A stretch of 64,000 nucleotides of DNA. Source: Streptomyces sclerotialus. Lineage in GTDB: Bacteria; Actinomycetota; Actinomycetes; Streptomycetales; Streptomycetaceae. Positions 53,611-62,478 of the stretch are shown one piece after another. The translations under genes were made by a program, and so were the position numbers. Under the pieces are notes generated by a model that was not told the origin of the DNA, did no database searches, and saw only the letters and a list, made by a program, of their open reading frames with translations. The DNA lies in the NCBI RefSeq assembly GCF_040907265.1, contig NZ_JBFOHP010000002.1, positions 5,456,001 through 5,520,000 on the forward strand. Direction: 5' to 3'. Position 1 is the stretch's first letter. Each line of letters opens with the position of its first letter.

Positions 53611-53790
53611 TTACTCGTCGTCCTCGTCGTCCAGCCGCGCCAGCCACGTCGCCAGCCGCTCCACCGGCACCTCGAAGTCGGGGTTGAGGTCGACGAACGT
53701 GCGCAGCTGCTCGGCGACCCAGCCGAGGGTCACCTCCTCCTCGCCGCGTCGGCTCTCCAGCTCCTCGATGCCTCGGTCGGTGAAATACAC
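53611..53790 (-). CDS. DUF6104-family small protein
   Basis: 59 residues from GTG 53790: MYFTDRGIEELESRRG at the start, then EEVTLGWVAEQLR, DLNPDFEVPVERLATWLARL, ending DDEDDE. It is highly conserved across Streptomyces and acidic at the C-terminus; no function known. Confidence 0.85.
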   Translation of the reverse strand: MYFTDRGIEELESRRGEEEVTLGWVAEQLRTFVDLNPDFEVPVERLATWLARLDDEDDE

Positions 53791-53917
53791 GTGAGCGCTC
53801 CGCTAAAGGGGTAGGGGTAAGGACATTCCAGGTCAGGATAGGCAGCCGCGGTCCGGGACCCCGCATCGGCTCCGGACGCGGGAGCGTCTCCTGGCCCAGC
53901 GGACAACGGGGGGTGGC

Positions 53918-54349
53918 ATGAGCGAGGACGCGACACGTGTCGCACGTATCGAACTGCCGGACGGCACGCCCGTCTGGGCCCGGATATCCGGCGCCGAAGG
54001 ACTCCTGCCGGGGCCGCGGAGCGCGGCGTACGTGGACAGCGGGCGGCGCGGCGGGGGAGAGGGCACCGACTACGCCGACAGCGGCTTCTTCACCGATCGC
54101 GTCGTCGGCCGGGTGGAGAGCCTGGACGGGCTGGTGCACGGCGTCGCCCGGTCGCTCGCCGGAGCACTGCGGGGACTGCGGCCCGACGAGGTCAGCGTGC
54201 AGTTCGGCATCGAACTGAGCGGGAAGTCGGGGACCCTGGTCGGGCTGCTCGCCGACGGCGAGGCCAAGGCCGCCCTCAACGTCACCCTCACCTGGCAGGG
54301 CGACCCGCCCGCCGACCTCGCGGAGGGCGGGACCGGGGGCGGCGCATGA
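53918..54349 (+). CDS. CU044_2847-type trypsin-co-occurring domain protein
   Basis: 143 residues. It opens with ARIELPDGTPVWARI, followed by SLDGLVHGVARSLAGALRGLRPDEVSVQFGIELSGKSG, the motif of the small domain (trypco1-like) found beside trypsin-like proteins in NTP-dependent conflict systems. It probably interacts with the protease. Its stop overlaps the protease start by ATGA, so it is the first cistron of the block. Confidence 0.8.
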   Translation: MSEDATRVARIELPDGTPVWARISGAEGLLPGPRSAAYVDSGRRGGGEGTDYADSGFFTDRVVGRVESLDGLVHGVARSLAGALRGLRPDEVSVQFGIELSGKSGTLVGLLADGEAKAALNVTLTWQGDPPADLAEGGTGGGA

Positions 54350-56370
54350 ACGGGGCGCACGATCCGGACGCGTACTTCTCCCGGCGCTTCGCCCCGCTCG
54401 TCAAGGCCGCCACCGTGCGCATCCACGCCGTCCGCGACGGGTATCCCCACGAAGGGCCGCCGGAGCCGCCCCTGTGGGGCAGCGGCTTCTTCGTCGCCCC
54501 CAACTGGGTGCTCACCTGCGCCCATGTCGCGCTCGAGGGCGAGGGGGGCGAAGTGGGGGTCAGCTTCGAAGGGGGCAGCGCACGCGGCCGCGTCGAGTGG
54601 GCCGAGCCCGCCGTGCGCACCGGCGGTTTCCTGCCCGCGCCCGACCTCGCCCTGATCCGGCTGCTCCAGCCCACCGCACACGCCTGCTGCTGGCTCTCGC
54701 CGCGCACGGTGCGGGCGCACGGCGGCGAGCGCGTCGCCTACTTCGGGTACACCGAGATCGCCGGGACGGTCGGCGCGTTCGACGGACGCTGCACCGTACG
54801 CGGCGAGTTCGGCGGCGAGGGACTGCTGCGGCTGGGCAACGAGGACGAGATGCCGGAGGGGCTGTCCGGTGGCCCGCTGGTCGACGTGGAGCGCGGCGAG
54901 GTGATCGGCGTGCTGAAGGGACGGCGGGGCGGCGCGCGGGACGGCGGGCTCGGCGTCGCGCTGGCCCAGCTGCGCCGCATCGGCGTCCCCGGCGCCCGGA
55001 TCGCCCGCGAGGAGGACGACCCGTACCACCGCGTGCTGCACGCGCACGACCGGTACCACGCCGATCTGCACGCCGACGTCAGCGAGGCCCGGGACACCTG
55101 GACGGAGGCGCAGAGCGGACTGCCCGCCTCGGCCTCCACGGTCGCCGCGCTGACGCCCAAGCGCCGCGTGGTACTGCACGGCCTGCTCGCCCAGCTCCCG
55201 CCGCCGGCCGGCACGCCCGCGCTGGTGGCCCTGGTCGACGAGCTGCTCCCGAGACGCGGCGAGGGGCTGCGGATCGCGCCCCGTGGCTGGCGCGAGGGCC
55301 TGGAGGTCTACCTCGACCGGCTGGAACTCCGCGACGCTCACAGCGAGTTGGAGGCAGTACTGCGGTACGCGGTGTACGCCGCCACCGCCGAGCACCCCTA
55401 CCCGGCCGCACCCGAGGCCGCCGAGGCGGTCTGGGACTGGGTGCGCGACCTGGCGATGACCGAACTGCCGCCGCTGGCCAGGAACCGTCTGGGCGCCGAG
55501 TGGCACGCCAGGGTGCGCGCCCGCGCGATCGGCCGGGCCCGGCGCGCGGAGGACGCCGCGGCCGCTGGACCGCTGCCCTCGGTACTGCTGGAGATCACCG
55601 AACGCGCCTGGGAGCAGGGCCGGTTCGACTGGTACATCACCGCGAGCAGACCCGCCGGCGACCTGCCGCTGGGCGAGGGCCGGCACGGCACCGCGCTGGC
55701 CGACCTGCCCGCCGAGCTGGCCGGGCCGCTGGGCGAGGCGTTCCGCCGCAGCGACGAGCCGGACAGACCCGCCGTCCTCGAAGTCGCCCTCAGACAGGCG
55801 CTGCTGGACCTGGACGTGGACACCTGGCGGATACCGCCCGGATCCCGGCCGATAGGGGAGCTGCGGCCGGTGGTGGTGCGCTGTGCCGACCGGCCCCCGG
55901 GCACCTCGCCGGACGGTACGGAGCCGGGGCCCGGCCCGCAGGAGCGCTGGACGCGGCTGCACGAGGACGGCATGGACCACGCCTGTGTCGACTGCGCCGA
56001 GGGCCGCCCCGAGGACGTGACCCCCGAGGCCCTGCGGGACCTGGGGCCGCGGACCTTCCCGGTGCTGTGCCGGGTTCCCGGGGGCGACGGAGGACGCGAG
56101 ACGGTCCGCCGGATCGTCGGCAGCGGACATCCGGTGGCACTGTGGCGCAGGGAGCGCATGGACCCGGTGTGCGGGGAGTACCACCGCGGCGTCCTGCGCA
56201 CGGTGAAGAGCGGGACGACCGCCCACCGGCTGCCCGCCGCCGTCCGTGAGCTGCGCGCCGGCATCGGCGCGGGAGAGCCGGAAGCATACTGGTCACGCGG
56301 GATCACGCTGTTGTACGACGATCCCGGACGGCCGCTGCCGGGGGACGACGACGTGCTGGAGACACCGTGA
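54346..56370 (+). CDS. Trypsin-like protease fused to a VMAP-type C-terminal region
   Basis: 674 residues. The N-terminal serine protease domain (about 15-215) has an intact triad: H60 in LTCAHVAL, D100 in PDLALIRL and S174 in EGLSGGPLVD. A helical middle part (about 225-320) is followed by a large C-terminal region with DWYITASRPAG, DMDHACVDCAEG-like cysteines (HACVDCAE) and a W-rich end, matching vWA-MoxR-associated proteins (VMAP-C). No signal peptide: a cytoplasmic protease. It probably becomes active on a signal passed by the MoxR/vWA proteins. It is translationally coupled to the preceding gene. Confidence 0.8.
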   Translation: MNGAHDPDAYFSRRFAPLVKAATVRIHAVRDGYPHEGPPEPPLWGSGFFVAPNWVLTCAHVALEGEGGEVGVSFEGGSARGRVEWAEPAVRTGGFLPAPDLALIRLLQPTAHACCWLSPRTVRAHGGERVAYFGYTEIAGTVGAFDGRCTVRGEFGGEGLLRLGNEDEMPEGLSGGPLVDVERGEVIGVLKGRRGGARDGGLGVALAQLRRIGVPGARIAREEDDPYHRVLHAHDRYHADLHADVSEARDTWTEAQSGLPASASTVAALTPKRRVVLHGLLAQLPPPAGTPALVALVDELLPRRGEGLRIAPRGWREGLEVYLDRLELRDAHSELEAVLRYAVYAATAEHPYPAAPEAAEAVWDWVRDLAMTELPPLARNRLGAEWHARVRARAIGRARRAEDAAAAGPLPSVLLEITERAWEQGRFDWYITASRPAGDLPLGEGRHGTALADLPAELAGPLGEAFRRSDEPDRPAVLEVALRQALLDLDVDTWRIPPGSRPIGELRPVVVRCADRPPGTSPDGTEPGPGPQERWTRLHEDGMDHACVDCAEGRPEDVTPEALRDLGPRTFPVLCRVPGGDGGRETVRRIVGSGHPVALWRRERMDPVCGEYHRGVLRTVKSGTTAHRLPAAVRELRAGIGAGEPEAYWSRGITLLYDDPGRPLPGDDDVLETP

Positions 56371-56480
56371 GGGACGCGCGTCTTTCCGTGTGCTCCTACC
56401 GGGCCGCCGCCGGTCCCGATACGGTCGGGACGTGGCCGGTGCGCAACCGCCGATGACCCACCAGTGATGAGGAGTTCGCA

Positions 56481-57503
56481 GTGAGCGGACCGAACGAATG
56501 GCTCATCTACCGCGGCACGGGCGAGCCCCACGACGGCATCGCGGCGCTCCCCGACCCACCGCCCTGGCGGGACTTCGACGGTGCCCCGCTCGTCGCGCCG
56601 GGCCCGGCCACCGACAGCTCCTCCACCCGGCGGCTCGGCGAGCACGTCGCGGAGATGCACCGGCCCAGCGCCGAAGAACTGGAGATCGTCAACGCCGCGC
56701 TGTACCTCCGCCGTCCGCTGCTGGTCACCGGCAATCCGGGCACCGGCAAGAGCACCCTCGCGCACGCCGTCGCACACGAGCTGAAGCTCGGCCGGGTGCT
56801 GCGCTGGCCGATCGTGAGCCGGACGACGCTGGGCGACGGGCTGTACCACTACGACGCCATCGCCCGGCTCCAGGACGTGCAGATCGCCGCGAGCAGCCGG
56901 GCGGCCGGCGGGCCCGGCGCGCAGGCCGCGGCGCCCGGCGGCATCGGCAGCTACATCCGGCTCGGCCCGCTCGGCACGGCCCTGCTGCCCACCGCGCAGC
57001 CGCGCGTCCTGCTCGTCGACGAGCTGGACAAGAGCGACATCGACCTCCCCAACGACCTGCTGAACGTCCTGGAGGAGGGCGAGTTCTCGATCCCGGAGCT
57101 GGAGCGGCTGGCCGAGCGGGAGCCCGAGGTGGAGGTGCTCACCGACGACGGCCAGAAGGTCCGCATCCGCGACGGCCGGGTGCGCTGCCACGCCTTCCCG
57201 TTCGTCATCCTCACCAGCAACGGCGAACGGGACTTCCCCGCGCCGCTGCTGCGCCGCTGCATCCATCTGGAGCTGGGGCAGCCCGACCACAAACGGCTGG
57301 CCACGGTCGTACGGGCACACCTCGGCGAGGAGGCGGCCCGCGCGGGGGACGACCTGATCGCCCGCTTCCTGGAACGTTCCCGCAGCGAACTGCTCGCCGC
57401 CGACCAGCTGCTGAACGCCATCTACCTCACCCACCAGGCGGCTCCGACCACCCGCGACCGGCTCGCCGACCTCCTCATCCAGCGCCTCGACCGGCCGAGG
57501 TGA
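56481..57503 (+). CDS. MoxR-type AAA+ ATPase
   Basis: 340 residues. Walker A GNPGTGKST (84-92), Walker B VLLVDELD (D180, E181), sensor 1 ILTSNGERDF (N247) and Arg residues 258-259 in LLRRC. Family knowledge: MoxR ATPases work with vWA proteins in chaperone-like or signal-transducing assemblies. GTG 56481; it lies 110 bases after the protease and 4 bases before the vWA-like gene. Confidence 0.88.
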   Translation: MSGPNEWLIYRGTGEPHDGIAALPDPPPWRDFDGAPLVAPGPATDSSSTRRLGEHVAEMHRPSAEELEIVNAALYLRRPLLVTGNPGTGKSTLAHAVAHELKLGRVLRWPIVSRTTLGDGLYHYDAIARLQDVQIAASSRAAGGPGAQAAAPGGIGSYIRLGPLGTALLPTAQPRVLLVDELDKSDIDLPNDLLNVLEEGEFSIPELERLAEREPEVEVLTDDGQKVRIRDGRVRCHAFPFVILTSNGERDFPAPLLRRCIHLELGQPDHKRLATVVRAHLGEEAARAGDDLIARFLERSRSELLAADQLLNAIYLTHQAAPTTRDRLADLLIQRLDRPR

Positions 57504-57507
57504 TGGC

Positions 57508-60500
57508 GTGATGCGGGACCGTGCCGGACGCCCCACCGCCCCGCAGAGCTGGGCCGACGTGGTCGCCGCCCTGCGCAGCGCGGGCCTGGACCCGGACGCC
57601 GGGGAGCTCGCCGACGCCCTGTGGCTGGCGCAGTGGTCCCGGCCGCGCGGCGGCGCGGCGGAGCAGGAGAGCGGCGGCGGTACGGCGGCCGCCGGGAGCG
57701 GACCGCCGGGCGGGCAGGCGTCCGCGCCCGCGCGTACCGGCACGCCCCCGGGCGGCACCGGTACCGACCGCGAGCCGCCCGGCGACGCGTCCGCCGGGCC
57801 GCCCGCCGCCTCCCGCGTCGCGCTCTACCCGGACGGCCAGGAGCTGCCCGGCGCCGGTCCGGACGGCACCGGCGCGCCCGCCGGCCCGTACGGCACCGGC
57901 CTGCCCGTGGGCGTGCCCGCCGCGCCCGCGCTGCCCGACCTGCTCGCCCTGCAGCGCGCCCTGCGCCCCCTCCAGCGGTACCGCAGCGCGGCGCCCGCCG
58001 TGCGGCACGTGCTGGACGAGCGGGCGACGGCGGAGCGCAGCGCGCGGTCGGGCGGCCTGGTGATGCCGGTGTTCCGGGCGGTGCCGCGGGCCGAGGCGTC
58101 GCTCCAGCTGGTGATGGACGCCGCCTCCTCGATGTGCGTCTGGGACCGGCTGCTGTACGAACTCCAGCAGGTTTTCGCACAGTTGGGCGCCTTCCGTGAC
58201 GTACAGGTGCACTTCCTGCACCAGGGGCCGGACGGCGCCCCCGCGGTCTCCCGCCGATTCGAGCCGGGCCACGCGCCGTTACGCTCCGCCGACCAGCTCA
58301 GCGACCCCACAGGGCGCCGCGTCACCGTCCTGGTCAGCGACTGCGCGGGTCCCTTGTGGCGCAGCGGCCACGCGCACCGGCTGCTGCACCGGCTCGCCCG
58401 GCAGGGCCCGCTCGCCGTCCTCCAGCCGCTGCCGCAGCGCATGTGGTCCCGCACCCGGCTGCCCGTCTCCTACGGCACGCTGCGCCGCGGCGAAGGCCCG
58501 TCCTACGCCACGGCGCTGCACTTCACGGGCGACACCGCGCAGGCCGCGCCCGGCGCGCTGCCGGTGCCCGTGCTGCCGCCCGCCGCCGGCGCCCTCGCGG
58601 CCTGGGCGAAGCTGCTCTCCGGTACGGGCGCGGGACAGGTGCCCGCCGCCGTCGGCTGGCTCCGTGCCGACCAGCCGCCGGCCCCCGCGCCCCGCCCCCG
58701 CGACCCGCTGCCCGCCGCCGAGGTCGTCGCGCGCTTCCGGCGCGCTGCCTCGCCCGGCGCCGCGCAGCTCGCCGTCTACCTGGCGGCGGCGCCGCTGTGC
58801 CTGCCGGTGATGCAGCTGGTGCAGCGCACGATGCTGCCCGGCACCGGACCTGCGGAGCTGTCCGAGGTGCTGCTCGGGGGGCTGCTGACCCGGACGGACG
58901 GCGAGTCGATGGCCGGCGGCCCCTGGTACGAGTTCGTCAAGGGCGTGCAGGAGGTGCTGCTCGGGCCGCTGGGCAGGGACGAGGCGCTGCTGGTGCTCAA
59001 GCACTGCTCCGCGTACGTGGAGCAACGGTTCGGCAAGGGCGGCCCGAACTTCCCCGCGCTCGCCATCGCCCAGCTCACCGGCGACCGGGCGGCGGACGCC
59101 GTGGAGTCGGTGGCGCGGCTGCGCACCCACCCGCTGCCCGACGGGCCCGGCGTGCGCGCGCCGCAGCCGTTCGCCGAGGTCGCCGCGCACGTACTGGAGC
59201 GGTTCGTCCCGCTGCGCAGCGTCTCGGCCGACGCGCACGAGGGCCCGGGCGGCCCGGCGTCCTCGGAGGCGGTACGCCGCTCGCAGGCCCTGGTGCGGCG
59301 GTTCGCCGCCGACGGCATGGTGCAGAACCTCCTCGACGCGGTGCAGCTGCTGCGGCACGCCACGGAAGGCGAACGGCACCGGGGCTCCGACACGGCGTTG
59401 TGGAGCGAGCTGGCGGAGACCCTGCTGCGGCTGTGGGAACTCCAGGGCGGCCGGGCGCTGCTGCGCGAGGCGCACGAGGCGGCCCGTACGGCCGCGCAGA
59501 ACGGCGGGGCACGGGCTCGCACGGCCCTCGGGCGGGTGCTGCACAGGGAGGCGGGGGAGCGGCGCGCGGCCGGTGACGGGCGCGGCGCGCTGGACCTGCT
59601 GCGCCGTGCGGACCGGGAGTTCACCGCCGTGTGCGCGACCGCGGGGCTGGAGCCGTGGCACGCCCTGGAGATCACCCTGGAGCGGGTGCGGGTCCTGGAG
59701 GAGCAGTGGCGGCTCGGCGGCGACAGCGGGCTGCTCCAGGAGACCGTCGGGATGCTGGAGGCGTTCGCCGACGCCTGGCCGTACGACGAGGCCCAGCCCT
59801 CCGGCCTGCCGCTGGCGCACGGCCGGGCGCTGCTGCGGCTGGCCGGCACGGCCGCCGACCGGGAACAGGCCGAGGCACACGCCCAGCAGGCGGCTGCCTC
59901 GCTGACGCACGCGGCCGACGCGATGGCCGCGGAGGGCGCGCCCGAGGACGCCCGGCTGTGGGCCCGGCTGGACCTGGTGGACGCGCTGCTGACGCTCGGC
60001 GGCGACGCGCTGGACCGGGCGGGCCGGCTGGTCGAGGAGGTGGGGGAGGCAGCGCAGGGACCGGACGAGCGGGCCGCCGTCCTGATGCGCGCCGCCCGGC
60101 TGGCGGTGCGGCGCTTCGAGGCGGACGGCGACGTCTCGCATCTGGCGGAGGCCGACCGGCGGTACGAGGCGGCCTGCCGGGCGGTGCCGCGGGACCGGGA
60201 GGGCTACGGCGACCTGATCGAGGAGTGGGGCGACGCGCTGCTGCGCCGGGCGCGCGAGCCCGGCGGCCGGGCCGTCATCCACCGTACGGTCCGGGTGCTG
60301 CGGGACTGCCGGATGGAGACCGCGGCCGGTGACCCCAGGCTGGCGCGGCGGCTGCTGGCCCTCGGCCGGGCCCTCATGCTGCGCCGGTCCGACGACGACC
60401 GGGTGGACCTGCGGGAGGCCGAGCACCTCTTCGGGCTCGCCGCGCAGTCCGCCCCCGATCCGATGGTCCGCGCCGAGTGCTTCCTGGAGCTGGGCGGCAC

Positions 60501-60801
60501 GCACCGGCTGGCGCACCGCCGCTCCCGCCTGGACGCGCAGCTGGAACAGGCGGCGGACGCCTACCGGCGCGCAGCGGACGCGGCGCGCGCGGCCCAGGAG
60601 GAGGCGGCCGATCCCGCCCCCGCCGTACGGCTGTGCGCCCGCGCGTACCACCTGCGCGGCGAGGTGTACGAGGACGCGCGCCGGCCGCGTGCGGCGCGGG
60701 ACGCCTACCGGCTGGCGCTGGAGGAGTGGCGGCGGCTGCCGGACGGGGGTGGACCGGCGGCCGAGGAGACCTCGCGCCGCATCGTGGACATCGGCAGGTG
60801 A
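57508..60801 (+). CDS. SAV_2336-type large protein: vWA-like domain plus TPR-like tail
   Basis: 1097 residues. The first 45 residues form a small helical domain (SWADVVAALRSAGLD); about 50-140 is Gly/Pro/Ala-rich linker. A vWA-like fold at about 195-345 has LVMDAASSM (D204) where the MIDAS DxSxS is expected, and VLVSDCAG (D278) as the later metal Asp; the motif is degenerate. Residues about 640-1090 are helical TPR-like repeats with many Ala/Arg/Leu. Together with the adjacent MoxR and VMAP it completes a ternary set. GTG 57508 or ATG 57511 start. Confidence 0.8.
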   Translation: MMRDRAGRPTAPQSWADVVAALRSAGLDPDAGELADALWLAQWSRPRGGAAEQESGGGTAAAGSGPPGGQASAPARTGTPPGGTGTDREPPGDASAGPPAASRVALYPDGQELPGAGPDGTGAPAGPYGTGLPVGVPAAPALPDLLALQRALRPLQRYRSAAPAVRHVLDERATAERSARSGGLVMPVFRAVPRAEASLQLVMDAASSMCVWDRLLYELQQVFAQLGAFRDVQVHFLHQGPDGAPAVSRRFEPGHAPLRSADQLSDPTGRRVTVLVSDCAGPLWRSGHAHRLLHRLARQGPLAVLQPLPQRMWSRTRLPVSYGTLRRGEGPSYATALHFTGDTAQAAPGALPVPVLPPAAGALAAWAKLLSGTGAGQVPAAVGWLRADQPPAPAPRPRDPLPAAEVVARFRRAASPGAAQLAVYLAAAPLCLPVMQLVQRTMLPGTGPAELSEVLLGGLLTRTDGESMAGGPWYEFVKGVQEVLLGPLGRDEALLVLKHCSAYVEQRFGKGGPNFPALAIAQLTGDRAADAVESVARLRTHPLPDGPGVRAPQPFAEVAAHVLERFVPLRSVSADAHEGPGGPASSEAVRRSQALVRRFAADGMVQNLLDAVQLLRHATEGERHRGSDTALWSELAETLLRLWELQGGRALLREAHEAARTAAQNGGARARTALGRVLHREAGERRAAGDGRGALDLLRRADREFTAVCATAGLEPWHALEITLERVRVLEEQWRLGGDSGLLQETVGMLEAFADAWPYDEAQPSGLPLAHGRALLRLAGTAADREQAEAHAQQAAASLTHAADAMAAEGAPEDARLWARLDLVDALLTLGGDALDRAGRLVEEVGEAAQGPDERAAVLMRAARLAVRRFEADGDVSHLAEADRRYEAACRAVPRDREGYGDLIEEWGDALLRRAREPGGRAVIHRTVRVLRDCRMETAAGDPRLARRLLALGRALMLRRSDDDRVDLREAEHLFGLAAQSAPDPMVRAECFLELGGTHRLAHRRSRLDAQLEQAADAYRRAADAARAAQEEAADPAPAVRLCARAYHLRGEVYEDARRPRAARDAYRLALEEWRRLPDGGGPAAEETSRRIVDIGR

Positions 60802-60860
60802 CAGACGGCAGGCTCTAACTGGCCGCATGACGGGGGTAGTCGGCGGGAAAGGGGCAAGCG

Positions 60861-61091
60861 ATGAGTACGAGCCGCAAGGAGACGGAGGCGCTGCCGGAGG
60901 GCTGCCCGGAGGCGGCCGGGGCCGCGGTGCCGCCGGCCGGTGAGCTGCCCGAGCTGCCGGACCTGCTCGCCCTGGATCTCGCGGAGCTGCGCACGGTGGA
61001 GCACCCGGTGCTGGCCGAGGTCCTGGAGCGGATACGGATGCGGGTGGACGAACCCACCGAGATGCTGTGGGGATTCAACAGCGCGTTCTGA
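60861..61091 (+). CDS. FxSxx-COOH RiPP precursor peptide
   Basis: 76 residues ending F72-N-S-A-F76, exactly the FxSxx-COOH motif recognised for FxsA peptides. The leader has the conserved segment LPDLLALDLAELRTVEHPVLAEVLERI-like (30-58). The radical SAM enzyme encoded next probably links the Phe side chain to a neighbouring residue (three-residue cyclophane). AAAGGGG precedes the ATG. It lies 59 bases after the vWA-like gene. Confidence 0.85.
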   Translation: MSTSRKETEALPEGCPEAAGAAVPPAGELPELPDLLALDLAELRTVEHPVLAEVLERIRMRVDEPTEMLWGFNSAF

Positions 61092-61275
61092 CGTGAAACA
61101 CCTAGCGCTTTCGGAAGTTGACCGACGGCACCCGATCACTTTCGGTCGTTGGGGCCGACGGAACCGGACACGGCCGATCGCGGCCGGTTTGGCCACGCCG
61201 CCCCGCAGGGATACTCCGCCACGGACCGGCGACGGGGGCCGTCCCTGCGCGGGCCGCGGCTTTGGGGGTGCGGAC
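61092..61275. other. Gap between precursor and maturase
   Basis: 184 bases, containing TTGACC (61121-61126) followed by a less GC-rich stretch, which may be a secondary promoter. No gene seen. Confidence 0.3.
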
Positions 61276-62478
61276 GTGGCGCAGCAGACCGTACGGGACA
61301 CGGGCCCGTCGGCGGCGGACCGGCCGGACGTTCCCTCCTTCCGGCACCCTTTCCGGCAGTTCGTCCTCAAGGCGCACGGTCACTGCAACCTCGCCTGCCG
61401 CTACTGCTACCTCTACGAAGCCGCCGACCACGGCTGGCGCGACCGGCCCGCGCTGATGAGCGACGCGGTGCTGGACCGCACGGCCCGGCGCGTCGCCGAG
61501 CACGCGGCGGCCCACGGCCTCCGGCACGTGGCCCTCGTCCTGCACGGCGGTGAACCCCTGCTGGCCGGCGCCGCGCGCCTCGGTCGCGCCGTCGAACTGC
61601 TGCGCACCCTGCTGCCCCGGGACTGCACCCTGCACCCCACCGTCCAGACCAACGGCACCCTGCTCACCCGCGACCGGCTGCGCACCCTCGCGGGCCACGG
61701 CGTCCGGGTCGGCGTCAGCCTCGACGGCGGGCTGCCCGCACACAACACCGCGCGCGTGGACCACGCGGGGCGCCCGGCCTGGCCGCGTGCCGTACGCGGG
61801 CTGCGGCTGCTCGCCGAGGAGCACCCGGACGCGTACGCCGGCATCCTCGCCGTCGTCGACCCGCGCACCGACCCGGTGGAGATCTGGACCTCGCTCGCCG
61901 CGCTCCGCCCGCCCCGCCTGGACCTGCTGCTCCCGCACGGCAACTGGACGGCCCCGCCACCGGGCCTGACACCCGGCGCCGACGGCCGCACGCCGTACGG
62001 CGACTGGCTGTGCGCGGTCTTCGACACCTGGTGGGACGGCGGCCCGGGACAGCCGCGCGTCCGGCTCTTCGAGGAGTGCCTGGCCCTGCTGATGGGCGCC
62101 CCGGCCGGCGGCGAGTCACTGGGCCTGGCCCCGTTCACCGCCGTCGTCGTGGAGACCGACGGCAGCATCGAGCAGGTGGACTCCCTGAAGTCCGCCTACG
62201 AGGGCGCCGCCGCCACCGGCCTGGACGTCTTCCGGCACTCCTTCGACGAAGCGCTCGCGCACCCCGGGATCGCCGCCCGGCACGCGGGCGCCGCGGCCCT
62301 CGCCCCCGTCTGCCGCGCCTGCCCGCTGGTACGGGTGTGCGGCGGCGGCCAGTACGCGCACCGCTACCGGCACGGCAGCGGCTTCACCAACCCCTCGGTG
62401 TACTGCGCCGACCTCCAGCGCCTGATCCGGCACGCCGCCGGACGGCTGGCCGGCGCGACGCGGGGGCCCGCGCGATGA
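61276..62478 (+). CDS. FxsB-type radical SAM/SPASM peptide maturase
   Basis: 400 residues. The N-terminal radical SAM cluster motif is C37-x3-C41-x2-C44 (HCNLACRYCYLYE). GGEP (LHGGEPLL) and the TNGTLL SAM-binding strands follow. The C-terminal auxiliary Cys-rich part has CRACPLVRVCGGG and a later YC (NPSVYCADL). Such enzymes form aromatic cyclophane cross-links on FxsA peptides. GTG 61276 was chosen from the ribosome site; longer starts overlap the precursor. It overlaps the next gene by ATGA. Confidence 0.87.
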   Translation: MAQQTVRDTGPSAADRPDVPSFRHPFRQFVLKAHGHCNLACRYCYLYEAADHGWRDRPALMSDAVLDRTARRVAEHAAAHGLRHVALVLHGGEPLLAGAARLGRAVELLRTLLPRDCTLHPTVQTNGTLLTRDRLRTLAGHGVRVGVSLDGGLPAHNTARVDHAGRPAWPRAVRGLRLLAEEHPDAYAGILAVVDPRTDPVEIWTSLAALRPPRLDLLLPHGNWTAPPPGLTPGADGRTPYGDWLCAVFDTWWDGGPGQPRVRLFEECLALLMGAPAGGESLGLAPFTAVVVETDGSIEQVDSLKSAYEGAAATGLDVFRHSFDEALAHPGIAARHAGAAALAPVCRACPLVRVCGGGQYAHRYRHGSGFTNPSVYCADLQRLIRHAAGRLAGATRGPAR

